From Neobacillus mesonae (GTDB lineage Bacteria > Bacillota > Bacilli > Bacillales > Cytobacillaceae), in the NCBI RefSeq assembly GCF_001636315.1, contig NZ_KV440949.1, positions 4,854,084-4,918,083 on the forward strand: a DNA stretch of 64,000 nt. The letters run 5' to 3'. How positions within the stretch are numbered: position 1 is the stretch's first letter; the number at the start of each line of letters is the position of its first letter. The translations under genes and the position numbers were made by a program. Below the pieces are notes generated by a model, which saw only the letters and a list, made by a program, of their open reading frames with translations, was not told the DNA's origin and made no database searches. Shown piece by piece: positions 50,937-59,519 of the stretch.

Positions 50937-51115
50937 GGTTTGTAACTTATTTTGCAGGGGATATCGGTGGAAATATTCCTTGGGAAAGCGCAGGATCAGA
51001 CATTTCTCGATTAACAGTGTCGGAATGAAGCGAAATGTGGAAGTGTGTTATATAATGTAGGGAACGATAGAGGGCATTGCCCTGAAAGAGAAATTGGATC
51101 GGAGGAAGGTTTATT

Positions 51116-51361
51116 ATGGCAAAGAAAGTAATTGTTTATACCACCAATGACTGTATTGAATGTACCATGGTAAAAAAGGTTCTGACAGAGGAAGGAATTG
51201 AGTTTGAGACAAAAGATATTTCGATTCACCCGGAGTACCAAAAAGAAGTGGAAAAATACGGATTTCTAGGGGTGCCGGTCACCGTCGTTGAAAACCGAGC
51301 GGTCAAAGGATTTACGAATGAATTGAAGGAACTGATGGAGCTAGCTAAGAGAGAGTCCTAG
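51116..51361 (+). CDS. Glutaredoxin-family protein
   Basis: An 81-residue thioredoxin-fold protein of the glutaredoxin/NrdH type. The redox pair is Cys13-Ile-Glu-Cys16 in TTNDCIECTMVKK. The cis-proline loop is GVPVTVVE and the C-terminal helix FTNELKELMELA. CGGAGGAAGG precedes the ATG. No ribonucleotide reductase gene is adjacent. It could reduce disulfides of an unknown partner using thioredoxin reductase or bacillithiol. Confidence 0.9.
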   Translation: MAKKVIVYTTNDCIECTMVKKVLTEEGIEFETKDISIHPEYQKEVEKYGFLGVPVTVVENRAVKGFTNELKELMELAKRES

Positions 51362-51494
51362 TTGGTATGGCAAGTGACTTATTTTAATATTTTTAGATAA
51401 TGGTAGACTTTATTTATAGGCTGGGATAAAGGTATATTGCCTATGGACAAGACATACATATGTAAGGATTATCTAGTATTAATGGGGGATGAAG

Positions 51495-52469
51495 ATGAGA
51501 CTGAAATTGATTGGAAATATTGCAATGGCAAGTGCATTATTGATTGGCGGGGTATTTACGGTTTCAAATGAAAAAGTAAATGCTGAAAAACCGACTGCAG
51601 GAACAGAGGCCTATCAACATGTTTACAATTTAACAGAAAGTATTGGACCAAGGGTGGCTGGCAGTGAAAATGAAAGCAAAGCTGGGGACTATATTTATAG
51701 GGAACTTGAAAAACTAGGCTATCAACCTACGAAACAAAGTTTTTCTTACACTAGAAATCGGGTAACTGTGAATTCAGCCAATATTATCGGCACCAAACTC
51801 AGTCATTCCAATAAGTATAAATCGGATAAACAAATCATTGTGGGTGCACACTACGATTCCGTAAGCGTAGGTAAAGGGGCTGATGACAATGCCTCAAGTG
51901 TAGGCGTTATCCTTGAAACAGCAAAGGCCCTTCAGAAAAAAGAACTGCATTACGATATTAAATTTGTCTTCTTTGGAGCAGAAGAGCAGGGATTACGTGG
52001 TTCGAACTATTACGTGTCACAAATGACTCAAGAGGAAAAAAATAATACAATTGCAATGATCAATCTCGACAGCCTGCTAGCCGGTGATAACATCTATGTC
52101 TACGGCAGCCCGGGAGAAGACGGCTGGATTCGCGATCTTGCTTTAAACATTGCCAATAAGAAAAAGATTCCTTTACAAACAAACCCTGGTATAAATCCTG
52201 ATTATCCTGAAGGAACGACGGGAGACTGGAGTGACCATGCTCCGTTTCAAAAGGCTGGGATTCCTATTGGATATCTTGAAGCAACTAACTGGGAAATCGG
52301 TGATTTAGATGGATATACACAAACCGTGAAACACGGAGGAATCTGGCATACTAAAAATGATAATTTAGAATTTCTAGAAGAGCAATTCCCTGGAAGGGTA
52401 CAAGAGCACCTACATGATTTTACTGTGGTCCTAACTGATTTGTTGCAGGATATAAAGAAAGTTAAATAA
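51495..52469 (+). CDS. Secreted M28-family metallopeptidase
   Basis: A 324-residue zinc aminopeptidase with an N-terminal signal peptide (cleavage near VNA-EK). The two-zinc site can be read as His119 in VGAHYDS, Asp130 in GADDNAS, Glu163/164 in GAEEQG, Asp192 in INLDS and the His in IWHTKND. It resembles YwaD-type leucine aminopeptidases but lacks the inserted PA domain. GGGGG seven bases upstream supports ATG 51495 rather than the one at 51489. It is monocistronic with a terminator. Confidence 0.92.
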   Translation: MRLKLIGNIAMASALLIGGVFTVSNEKVNAEKPTAGTEAYQHVYNLTESIGPRVAGSENESKAGDYIYRELEKLGYQPTKQSFSYTRNRVTVNSANIIGTKLSHSNKYKSDKQIIVGAHYDSVSVGKGADDNASSVGVILETAKALQKKELHYDIKFVFFGAEEQGLRGSNYYVSQMTQEEKNNTIAMINLDSLLAGDNIYVYGSPGEDGWIRDLALNIANKKKIPLQTNPGINPDYPEGTTGDWSDHAPFQKAGIPIGYLEATNWEIGDLDGYTQTVKHGGIWHTKNDNLEFLEEQFPGRVQEHLHDFTVVLTDLLQDIKKVK

Positions 52470-52478
52470 TTACTTTAT

Positions 52479-52512
52479 AAACCCCTATCAAAATTCATTT
52501 GGCAGGGGTTTT
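52479..52512 (+). terminator. Terminator after the M28 peptidase gene
   Basis: AAACCCCT pairs with AGGGGTTTT around an 18-nt loop and is followed by ATTTTT. Confidence 0.75.
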
Positions 52513-52576
52513 ATTTTTAAAAAAAGGGTTTTTGAAAAATATGAAGAATTAAAAGAGTAATAGGAGGTTATGTTAA

Positions 52577-53293
52577 ATGAATCCTAAAGGCTCTGTAACC
52601 AAATCAGATGTTTTTATTTTTGATAGTTATAAAGATAATATCATCATTGATAAATATAACCGTGTTTTTCTTAAAATGAGGGCCCATAAGCTTGATGCCA
52701 TCCGCAGTGAAAATAGTGAGGATGCTGTGACATGGAATGTCTTTCGGACGCTCCAGAAAATAGACCCGGAATTGTGGCTCCCGGAATTGTTTCAAGTGTC
52801 CTTCCAAGAGAAGCGACATGACATCATTAAAGACATGAAGATCTCTTTGTGGAAAAAATTTAATCAACCAGCATCACTAGAGCAGCCTGAAGGGATGACC
52901 GAAGTGGATGTCATGCTGGAGAATGATCGTTTTGTTTGGTTTATGGAAGTAAAGTATAAAAGTGATATTAGCATGGGTACGACGCATGATGCGCACCGAA
53001 ATCAAATCTTGCGAAATATTGATATTGGGTCTAATTATGCCGGGCATAAGGATTTTTATTTTTCCCTGTTAATACTAGATGAAAAATTTACTCCAAAAGG
53101 CAAAATGTTAATGGATTCATATATGAATGAGCGCTTTTTAGATTATGGGAATTTAAAGGGAATCTCTTTAATAACATTTAAGGATGTTCGAAATCTATTC
53201 AGCTTTTGTGAGGAACAGGTTCAATACGAAGACGAACAGTATCTTGCGCGGTTAGCGAAAAAAGATTTGGAAAAAAGAATGGTCCGAATTTAA
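52577..53293 (+). CDS. PD-(D/E)XK nuclease-like protein
   Basis: A 238-residue protein without signal peptide. The pattern of a PD-(D/E)XK nuclease core is visible: an early helix with EDAVTWNVFRTL (Glu48/Asp49), Asp111 in MTEVDVMLE and the Glu124-Val-Lys126 triad in FMEVKYK. A following helix AHRNQILRNIDIGSNYA is typical of restriction-like folds. GGAGG lies before the ATG. No methyltransferase, helicase or other defence gene is beside it. It may be a repair or defence nuclease, or an inactive relative. The fold is inferred from the motif order. Confidence 0.65.
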   Translation: MNPKGSVTKSDVFIFDSYKDNIIIDKYNRVFLKMRAHKLDAIRSENSEDAVTWNVFRTLQKIDPELWLPELFQVSFQEKRHDIIKDMKISLWKKFNQPASLEQPEGMTEVDVMLENDRFVWFMEVKYKSDISMGTTHDAHRNQILRNIDIGSNYAGHKDFYFSLLILDEKFTPKGKMLMDSYMNERFLDYGNLKGISLITFKDVRNLFSFCEEQVQYEDEQYLARLAKKDLEKRMVRI

Positions 53294-53338
53294 GTATGGT
53301 CTGCTCCCTTTTCACCCGGGATAACTGGAACAATTTTC

Positions 53339-53367
53339 TTTACTTTTAAACTTCATCGGAGTATGAT
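53339..53367 (+). promoter_or_regulatory. Sigma-A promoter of the thiM operon
   Basis: TTTACT at 53339-53344 and TATGAT at 53362-53367 are separated by 17 bp, about 25 bp before the TPP riboswitch. Confidence 0.65.
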
Positions 53368-53393
53368 GAATTTAATTTCATATGAGTTGTATC

Positions 53394-53487
53394 TACTAGG
53401 GGTGCCCTGTGTGCGGGCTGAGAGAAAATGAGCGAGTTTTTAACCCTTCGGACCTGATCTGGATCATACCAGCGTAGGAAAGTAGCC
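53394..53487 (+). promoter_or_regulatory. TPP riboswitch (canonical)
   Basis: ACTAGGGGTGCC, GCGGGCTGAGA, ACCCTTCGGACCTGATCTGG, ATCATACCAGCGTAGGAAAG are all present in order. The CTGAGA pyrimidine-binding motif and the pyrophosphate-binding GCG are intact. It precedes thiM and should terminate transcription at 53513-53543 when thiamine diphosphate is bound. Confidence 0.97.
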
Positions 53488-53512
53488 GTGGGTTTTAATT
53501 TACAGCTATCAA

Positions 53513-53543
53513 GCCAGGTCCAATAATAGGGTCTGGTTTTTTT
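53513..53543 (+). terminator. TPP-controlled terminator before thiM
   Basis: CCAGGTCC pairs, with two G-U pairs, with GGGTCTGG and is followed by seven T. Confidence 0.8.
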
Positions 53544-53567
53544 ATTTTTATTAGAGGAGAGATTAGC

Positions 53568-54377
53568 ATGGAAAAAGAACAGGTTTGTGAAATGCTGCGA
53601 AGGGTAAGGGAGGCAAAACCCTTAGTACATAATATTACCAATACAGTGGTAACAAATTTTACAGCGAACGGGCTGCTGGCGCTGGGAGCCTCTCCGGTTA
53701 TGGCATCAGCACCCGAGGAAGCAGCAGATATGGCAAAGATTGCTAGTTCCTTAGTTTTAAATATTGGGACATTAAACGCACAAACTGTTGAATCTATGAT
53801 ACTAGCGGGAAAAAGTGCAAATTTACATGGTGTTCCGGTCATTTTCGACCCGGTTGGTGCCGGAGCAACTCGATTTAGAACGGAAAGTGCGCAAAAAATT
53901 ATGTCTGAAGTGAAGGTTTCTGTAATTAGGGGGAATGCAGCTGAAATAGCCAATGCGGTAGGAGATAAGTGGGAGATTAAAGGAGTTGATGCGGGGGCGG
54001 CAGAAGGAGATGTATTGGCTCTTAGCATGAAGGCTGCTTGTAAATTAAATTGCATTGTGGTGATTACCGGAAAAGAGGATGTGGCTACGGATGGCAGCAT
54101 AGCCTACGTTGTGGCAAATGGAGATCAGCTTTTAACGAAGGTAACGGGAACAGGCTGCTTGTTAACCTCGGTCATTGGCGCATTTGCCGGTGTAGAAAAG
54201 GATGTACTAAAAGCATCTGCTGCTGCTTTAACCTTTTATGGCGTTGCCGCAGAAAAGGCTGTGAAAAAAACGAATGGTCAGGGACCGGGGAGTTTCCAGA
54301 TTGAATTTTTGAATCAATTATCTATTGTAACTGATGAGGATCTTAATCGAATGTGTTCATTTGAAATAGTTCGATAA
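53568..54377 (+). CDS. thiM: Hydroxyethylthiazole kinase
   Basis: ThiM phosphorylates the thiazole moiety of thiamine for salvage. The 269-residue protein has [24 protein letters not shown] and [11 protein letters not shown] split in the usual places. The ATP and catalytic region GNAAEIA, then [16 protein letters not shown], follow. AGAGGAGAGAT precedes the ATG. It is the first gene behind the canonical TPP riboswitch. The 52-bp repeat array lies between it and thiD. Confidence 0.96.
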   Translation: MEKEQVCEMLRRVREAKPLVHNITNTVVTNFTANGLLALGASPVMASAPEEAADMAKIASSLVLNIGTLNAQTVESMILAGKSANLHGVPVIFDPVGAGATRFRTESAQKIMSEVKVSVIRGNAAEIANAVGDKWEIKGVDAGAAEGDVLALSMKAACKLNCIVVITGKEDVATDGSIAYVVANGDQLLTKVTGTGCLLTSVIGAFAGVEKDVLKASAAALTFYGVAAEKAVKKTNGQGPGSFQIEFLNQLSIVTDEDLNRMCSFEIVR

Positions 54378-54400
54378 TCTTACCGGCTTGTGTTGTGAAA

Positions 54401-54608
54401 GCGTCTACGTGCCCGAATAGAGTAGAAAGCAGGGTTCAAGGTAACGTAGAGGGTGTCTACGTGCCCGAAGATAGAAAATCTAAGGTACAAGGTAACGTAG
54501 AAGGCGTCTACGTGCCCGAAAGAAGGAAAAACCAGGGTAAAAGGTAACGTAGAAGGTGTCTACGTGACCTAATAGAGGAAAAACCAAGGTTCTCGGTCAC
54601 GTAAAAGG
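54401..54608. repeat. Tandem repeat array with 51-52 bp period
   Basis: GTCTACGT begins at 54403, 54455, 54506 and 54558, giving periods of 52, 51 and 52 bp. Most units read GTCTACGTGCCCGAA, then a variable spacer, then CAAGGTAACGTAGA. Neighbouring units give an inverted repeat ACGTAGA/TCTACGT around five bases. A partial last unit ends at GGTCACGTAAAAGGG. The array is non-coding and occupies most of the thiM-thiD gap. Confidence 0.9.
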
Positions 54609-54671
54609 GGATTCCTCTAAATTCGTTCTAAGATTCTAGTAAATATACCAATCAAAAAGGAGACGATTCCT

Positions 54672-55490
54672 ATGAAAAGAGCATTAACAATTGCCGGTTC
54701 CGATTCCGGCGGCGGGGCAGGGATTCAAGCAGACCTAAAAACATTTCAAGAATTAGACGTATTCGGAATGTCCGCCTTAACGGCAGTCACAGCACAAAAT
54801 ACATTAGGAGTCCACGGCGTCTATCCTATGACAGCCGAAGCAGTCATAAACCAAATTCAAGCAATCGGCGAAGATATTGGTGCCGATGCAGTCAAAACAG
54901 GCATGCTGTTTAATGCCGAAATTATCGAAGCGGTTGCGGAACAAATAAAAATATACAACTGGGAAAATGTAGTAGTCGATCCCGTCATGATAGCCAAAGG
55001 CGGCGCTTCCCTGCTACAAAAAGAAGCCATTTCAGCGCTAAAGAAATACCTATTGCCGCTGTCAAAAGTAATAACTCCAAACATTCCGGAAGCCGAGGTA
55101 CTAACGGGAATGTCCATTCAAACTGATCAAGAGAAAAGGGATGCTGCCAAAAAACTATATGACCTAGGCGTTAGCAATATTATCATCAAAGGCGGCCATG
55201 ATGAAGATCCATCAGAATCTACCGATGTTTTATTTGACGGACAACATTTTTACAAGTTTACAAGCAAACGAATGAAAACGAAAAACACCCACGGTACTGG
55301 CTGCACATTCTCTGCAAGCTTAACCGCTGAGCTGGCAAAAGGAGCAAGTATTCAAGAAGCAGTAGAGACTGCGAAGCAATTTATCCAAGCAGCAATTGAA
55401 GACCAAATCCAAATAGGTAATGGCCATGGACCTACAAACCATTGGGCATATCAAAAAAGAAATGCCGTAAAGGAGTATGCACCAAGATGA
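54672..55490 (+). CDS. thiD: Hydroxymethylpyrimidine (phosphate) kinase
   Basis: ThiD phosphorylates HMP twice to HMP diphosphate for ThiE. The 272-residue protein has the ribokinase-family start [20 protein letters not shown], the Met80-like [11 protein letters not shown] region and the anion-hole motif [23 protein letters not shown] precedes the ATG. Much of the gene uses C- and A-rich codons, unlike thiM before it. It overlaps thiE by 4 bp. Confidence 0.95.
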   Translation: MKRALTIAGSDSGGGAGIQADLKTFQELDVFGMSALTAVTAQNTLGVHGVYPMTAEAVINQIQAIGEDIGADAVKTGMLFNAEIIEAVAEQIKIYNWENVVVDPVMIAKGGASLLQKEAISALKKYLLPLSKVITPNIPEAEVLTGMSIQTDQEKRDAAKKLYDLGVSNIIIKGGHDEDPSESTDVLFDGQHFYKFTSKRMKTKNTHGTGCTFSASLTAELAKGASIQEAVETAKQFIQAAIEDQIQIGNGHGPTNHWAYQKRNAVKEYAPR

Positions 55491-56134
55491 AAAATCTACA
55501 ACAGGCCTTAAAAGTTTACTTTATAATGGGCAGTCCGAATTGCCGAAAATCACCTGCAGAAGTATTAACAGAGGCAATCGAAGGCGGTATCACTCTTTTT
55601 CAATTTCGTGAAAAAGGTGAAGGGGCCTTAACAGGTAACGCAAAATACAAGCTGGCGAAAGAACTGCAACAAATCTGTCAACAGCATCAGATTCCTTTCA
55701 TTGTGAATGACGACCTCGAGCTGGCACTCCAACTCGATGCAGATGGGGTTCACATTGGACAGGAGGATGAACCTGTCCATATAGTCCGGGAAAAAATTGG
55801 TGCCGAAAAAATCCTGGGTGTTTCTGTGCACACTATGGAGGAAGCAGTGGCTGCCAAACAAGAAGGAGCCGACTACTACGGAATTGGTCCTGTTTTTCCA
55901 ACTGCCACAAAGAAGGATGCCAAACCGTCCCAAGGAACAAAGCTGATTGAAAAATTGCGTATAGAAGGATTTACCATTCCGATTGTCGGGATTGGCGGGA
56001 TTACAAGTGATAATGCTGCATGTGTGATTGAAGCGGGGGCCGACGGTGTTTCGGTCATCACCGCTATCAGTCATGCTGAGTCACCATTGGAAGCAGCTAA
56101 TGCCTTAAAGATGGAGGTCTATCGAAATGAATAA
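55487..56134 (+). CDS. thiE: Thiamine-phosphate synthase
   Basis: ThiE couples HMP diphosphate with thiazole phosphate to thiamine phosphate. The 215-residue TIM-barrel protein shows [35 protein letters not shown], then [26 protein letters not shown] and [12 protein letters not shown] in order. ATG 55487 overlaps the thiD stop, with AAAGGAG at 55470-55475. An upstream extension seen in the same frame only reads into thiD. Confidence 0.96.
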   Translation: MKNLQQALKVYFIMGSPNCRKSPAEVLTEAIEGGITLFQFREKGEGALTGNAKYKLAKELQQICQQHQIPFIVNDDLELALQLDADGVHIGQEDEPVHIVREKIGAEKILGVSVHTMEEAVAAKQEGADYYGIGPVFPTATKKDAKPSQGTKLIEKLRIEGFTIPIVGIGGITSDNAACVIEAGADGVSVITAISHAESPLEAANALKMEVYRNE

Positions 56135-56648
56135 AACGTATAAGCTGACCTTAACCGCCATGATGATTGCTATCGGCACCGTCTCGAGCAGCGTGGTAGC
56201 GATTCCAATCGGTTTTACCAAGGTATTTCCGATTCAGCATTTTCTAAACGTCCTATCTGCCGTTTTATTAGGCCCTGTTTATGCGGTTTCTCAAGCCTTT
56301 TGTGTTTCGGTTCTAAGAAATCTAATGGGGACTGGATCGATTTTCGCCTTCCCCGGCAGTATGGTTGGAGCTCTATTGGCAGCCCTGTTATTTGCAAAAA
56401 CAAAGAAAATTTATCATGCCGTTATCGGTGAGGTAATTGGTACAGGAATTATTGGTGCTATTTTATGCTACCCAATCGCCGCCTTTTTCCTTGGTCAAAA
56501 AGCAACGTTATTCGGGTTTATCCCATTGTTTATTTTTAGCTCATTTGCAGGAGCGCTGCTTGGGTTCATCATTTTAGTTGTGTTTTTACGAAAGAAAGTT
56601 GTCCAAGTTGGTGCTGCCGACGAAGTCAATATTTTAAAAACAAAATAA
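56127..56648 (+). CDS. thiW: ECF transporter S component ThiW
   Basis: A 173-residue membrane protein with about five helices and the ThiW start [37 protein letters not shown] and [17 protein letters not shown] follow. ThiW is the predicted substrate-binding subunit for the thiazole precursor of thiamine and works with the shared ECF module. The ATG overlaps thiE by 8 bp. It fits with ThiM: thiazole is imported, then phosphorylated. Confidence 0.9.
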   Translation: MNKTYKLTLTAMMIAIGTVSSSVVAIPIGFTKVFPIQHFLNVLSAVLLGPVYAVSQAFCVSVLRNLMGTGSIFAFPGSMVGALLAALLFAKTKKIYHAVIGEVIGTGIIGAILCYPIAAFFLGQKATLFGFIPLFIFSSFAGALLGFIILVVFLRKKVVQVGAADEVNILKTK

Positions 56649-56650
56649 GT

Positions 56651-56795
56651 ATTTCACTAGGGGAAGTCTGTATGACTTAAGTTGGAGTGTTATCCGAACC
56701 CTTTGAACTTGAACTGGATGAAACCAGCGGAGGGAAGTTGAAACTACATTTGCATTTCAATTCAACCCGCTGTACTCTTTCAAATCAGTGGGTTT
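56651..56795 (+). promoter_or_regulatory. Divergent TPP-riboswitch-like leader
   Basis: TTTCACT (P1 5' arm) pairs with AGTTGAAA. GGGG, a short P3 hairpin (AGTC-TGTAT-GACT) and ACCCTTTGAACTTGAACTGG follow, then ATGAAACCAGCGGAGGGAAG. The order and the CCAGCG-AGGGAA end are those of a TPP riboswitch. The CTGAGA motif that holds the pyrimidine ring is replaced by TTAAGT after P3. A hairpin AACCCGCTG/CAGTGGGTT (56764-56795) lies between it and ylmB and could be the expression platform, although its T run is weak. It starts three bases after thiW. Confidence 0.75.
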
Positions 56796-56826
56796 CTTCG
56801 TACGAAAGGGAAATGGAGGAGAAAAA

Positions 56827-58110
56827 ATGGATCGTCTTGTTGAAAGCATTTCACGGCAAGTGGAGGATAGAAAATCGGAACTAATAGATCTGCTCGGCCA
56901 ATTAATTTCCTATCCCACGGTAAGTCCGCCTGCCCGGAATACTAATGAAATCCAGGACTTTATCAAAGATTATTTAGACAAGCTGGGGTTTAAAACTGAT
57001 AAGTGGGAAGTGTATCCTGGGGACCCAAACGTGATTGGAATTTTAAAAGGTGAAGCTTCAACAGAATTTAATAGTTTAATTGTCAATGGCCATGTTGATG
57101 TCGCAGAGGTTGGGGATGAAAAGGAGTGGCGTTCTTCCCCTTTTGCAGCGAGAATTCAAGATTCCTATCTATACGGACGTGGAGCTGCCGATATGAAAGG
57201 CGGTATTGCCGCCTCTTTATTTGCTATAAAGCTTTTACAAGAACTCGGCATCACCCTAAAGGGGGATCTTCAATTCCAATCGGTTATCGGTGAAGAGGTC
57301 GGTGAGGCCGGGACACTTGCATGTACCGAGAGAGGATATACAGCTGATTATGCAGTTGTGGTGGATACAAGCGATTTACATATCCAAGGCCAGGGTGGTG
57401 TGATTACCGGCTGGATCACAATTGAAAGCAAAGAAACCTATCATGATGGCCTAAGAAGGAAGATGATTCATGCTGGCGGCGGAGTTAATGGAGCCAGCGC
57501 TATAGAGAAAATGATGAAAATCATCACGAGCCTGCAGGAGCTTGAACGCCACTGGGCAGTGACGAAAGGGTACGATGGCTTTCCGCCGGGGACGAATACG
57601 ATAAATCCTGCGGTGATAGAAGGGGGCCGGCATGCCGCTTTTGTCGCCGACCGCTGTGCCCTGTGGATTACGGTTCATTTTTACCCAAATGAAGATTATC
57701 AAGAGGTCATCAAGGAAATTGAAGAGCATATCACTGCGGTTTCTGCCGCTGACCCTTGGCTTCGTGAGAACCCGCCGCAATTCAATTGGGGCGGTAAATC
57801 GATGATTGTCGACCGGGGCGAAATTTTTCCATCATTAGAATTGGATTACGGTCATCCAGGCATGAACGCACTAACAAACTCTTACGAAAAATTGCTGGGG
57901 CAAGCACCCGTTGTAGGTATGTCAACGACCGTAACAGATGCGGGCTGGCTTGGTCGAGCGGGCATTCCAACAGTTATTTTTGGACCAGGAAAACTAGAAG
58001 ATGCTCACGCTGTAAACGAAAAGGTGGAAATCCAGCAGCTGGTAGATTTTACAAAGGTCATGGCTGTGTTTATTGCTGAATGGTGTAATTCAAAAAAGGG
58101 GGAAAAGTAA
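56827..58110 (+). CDS. ylmB: Formylaminopyrimidine deformylase, ArgE/DapE family (YlmB-like)
   Basis: YlmB of bacilli removes the formyl group from N-formyl-4-amino-5-aminomethyl-2-methylpyrimidine, a breakdown product of thiamine, so that TenA can convert it to HMP. The 427-residue protein is a di-zinc M20/ArgE-like hydrolase: VNGHVDVAEVGD, YGRGAADMKGGIAAS, IGEEVGEAGT and a late histidine near GKLEDAHAVNE. GAAATGGAGGAG supports ATG 56827. It is the first gene behind the TPP-like leader and is followed by tenA. Confidence 0.87.
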   Translation: MDRLVESISRQVEDRKSELIDLLGQLISYPTVSPPARNTNEIQDFIKDYLDKLGFKTDKWEVYPGDPNVIGILKGEASTEFNSLIVNGHVDVAEVGDEKEWRSSPFAARIQDSYLYGRGAADMKGGIAASLFAIKLLQELGITLKGDLQFQSVIGEEVGEAGTLACTERGYTADYAVVVDTSDLHIQGQGGVITGWITIESKETYHDGLRRKMIHAGGGVNGASAIEKMMKIITSLQELERHWAVTKGYDGFPPGTNTINPAVIEGGRHAAFVADRCALWITVHFYPNEDYQEVIKEIEEHITAVSAADPWLRENPPQFNWGGKSMIVDRGEIFPSLELDYGHPGMNALTNSYEKLLGQAPVVGMSTTVTDAGWLGRAGIPTVIFGPGKLEDAHAVNEKVEIQQLVDFTKVMAVFIAEWCNSKKGEK

Positions 58111-58111
58111 C

Positions 58112-58783
58112 ATGAAATTTTCACAAAGACTGTTTGAAAAAGTAGGAGACATTTGGGAAAAAACACATCAGCATCCATTTGTAGTCGGTTTGGGAACGGG
58201 GGAGCTGCCCGTTGAATCATTTATCCGTTATATGAAACAAGATTATGTGTATTTAATAGATTATTCCAAGATGTTTGCTTACGGTGCTGTGAAGGCACAC
58301 GACGTTGAAACGATGGCCGCATTTGCAAAACTGCTAGACGAAATCTTACATGGCGAAATGGACCTTCACCGCCAGTACGCTGAAAGATTCGGCATTACCA
58401 ACCAAGAACTTGAAGAGACAAAGCCGCTTCCGAACAATTTAGCTTACACAAGCTATATGCTGAAGGTTGCACAAAACGGATCGCTTGAAGAATTAATTTG
58501 TGCCCTGTTGCCATGCATGTGGAGCTATTGGGAAATTGGCAAAACATTAGCAGAAACCAATCCTAGCTCAAAGGAGCATCCATTATATGGCGATTGGGTA
58601 ACAATGTACTCTTCAGATGAATTCGGTTCTTTGTCGTTATGGCTGATTGATATATTAGATCGTTTGACAAACGGAAAACCTGAGCGTGAGTTAGCGATTT
58701 TAGAAGAACATTTCCTGACTACATCAAGGTTTGAATATATGTTCTGGGATATGGCATACGCTGGGGGCGATTGGCCTGTCTGA
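58112..58783 (+). CDS. tenA: Aminopyrimidine aminohydrolase (thiaminase II) TenA
   Basis: TenA hydrolyses 4-amino-5-aminomethyl-2-methylpyrimidine to HMP. The 223-residue helical protein carries Asp44 in MKQDYVYL and the catalytic Cys135 in LLPCMWSYWEIG. A late Glu lies in LEEHFLTTSRFEYMFWDMAY. Cys135 is at the same number as in B. subtilis TenA, so this is a Cys-type enzyme. GGGGGAAAAG precedes the ATG. It stands between ylmB and the ABC importer for the pyrimidine precursor. Confidence 0.95.
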   Translation: MKFSQRLFEKVGDIWEKTHQHPFVVGLGTGELPVESFIRYMKQDYVYLIDYSKMFAYGAVKAHDVETMAAFAKLLDEILHGEMDLHRQYAERFGITNQELEETKPLPNNLAYTSYMLKVAQNGSLEELICALLPCMWSYWEIGKTLAETNPSSKEHPLYGDWVTMYSSDEFGSLSLWLIDILDRLTNGKPERELAILEEHFLTTSRFEYMFWDMAYAGGDWPV

Positions 58784-58790
58784 TTCATCG

Positions 58791-59519
58791 ATGTTATCCA
58801 TTAAAGACTTAACATACGCCTTTCAAGGGTCGAAGTCTATTTTTCAAAAAATCAACCTTACCGTTAAACCTGGAGAATTTGTTTCGCTGATTGGTGCAAG
58901 CGGTTCGGGGAAAAGTACGTTGTTTAAATTAATTACTGGATTGCTGGAGCCGGATCAAGGACAAATCGGGATCAATGGGAATTTTACCGTCGACCGGTTA
59001 GGAAGAGTGGGCTACATGCCGCAAAAGGACTTGCTCTTGCCATGGAGAACCGTTCTTGATAATGTCCTGCTCCCTTTGGAAGTAGAAGGGAAGCGGGGCA
59101 GTCTTTCCGAGGTACGGGAATGGTTAACCCGCTTCGGCTTATCGGGCTTGGAAAAAGCTTTCCCGGATGAGCTTTCCGGCGGAATGAGGCAGCGGGCTGC
59201 TTTTTTACGAACCATCATGACAGGGAAAGAACTGTTATTACTTGATGAGCCATTTGGGGCATTAGATGCCTTAACGAAACGGAATATGCACAGCTGGTTG
59301 CTTGGATTATGGGAGGATTTGCAGAAGACGGTATTGTTTATTACCCATGATTTAGAGGAAGCGATTCTATTAAGTGACAGGATTTACCTGCTTGGAGATG
59401 CCGACATTCGTGAATGGAAGGTTAGCTTGCCAAGGCCGCGAAATGCGGAGCAAATCTATCAATCAGAGTTTATTGAGTTAAGAAAAGAATTGGAGCGGCT
59501 GATTCATCATGAAAACTAA
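58791..59519 (+). CDS. thiZ: ABC transporter ATPase for pyrimidine precursor (ThiZ)
   Basis: A 242-residue ATPase of the nitrate/taurine/NMT1 type. Walker A is GASGSGKST near 36, the signature is LSGGMRQRAAFLR and Walker B LLLDEPFGALDALT. A truncated CotT-like C-terminal end is normal for this branch. The ATG at 58791 lacks a strong ribosome binding site and lies eight bases after the tenA stop, so reinitiation is likely. An earlier CTG is possible. It works with ThiX and ThiY. Confidence 0.88.
   Translation: MLSIKDLTYAFQGSKSIFQKINLTVKPGEFVSLIGASGSGKSTLFKLITGLLEPDQGQIGINGNFTVDRLGRVGYMPQKDLLLPWRTVLDNVLLPLEVEGKRGSLSEVREWLTRFGLSGLEKAFPDELSGGMRQRAAFLRTIMTGKELLLLDEPFGALDALTKRNMHSWLLGLWEDLQKTVLFITHDLEEAILLSDRIYLLGDADIREWKVSLPRPRNAEQIYQSEFIELRKELERLIHHEN

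Noticed and set aside
50863-51060. Open frame of 65 codons after gtaB
   Set aside because: It reads through the repeat hairpin and into the glutaredoxin leader, overlaps the gtaB stop and has no start signals of its own.
54401-54608. Possible CRISPR array between thiM and thiD
   Set aside because: Only four units, spacers are similar to each other and no cas genes are present; described as a tandem repeat instead.
56651-56795. Leader before ylmB as a fully canonical TPP riboswitch
   Set aside because: The CTGAGA motif is missing, whereas the thiM riboswitch in the same window keeps it; reported as divergent instead.
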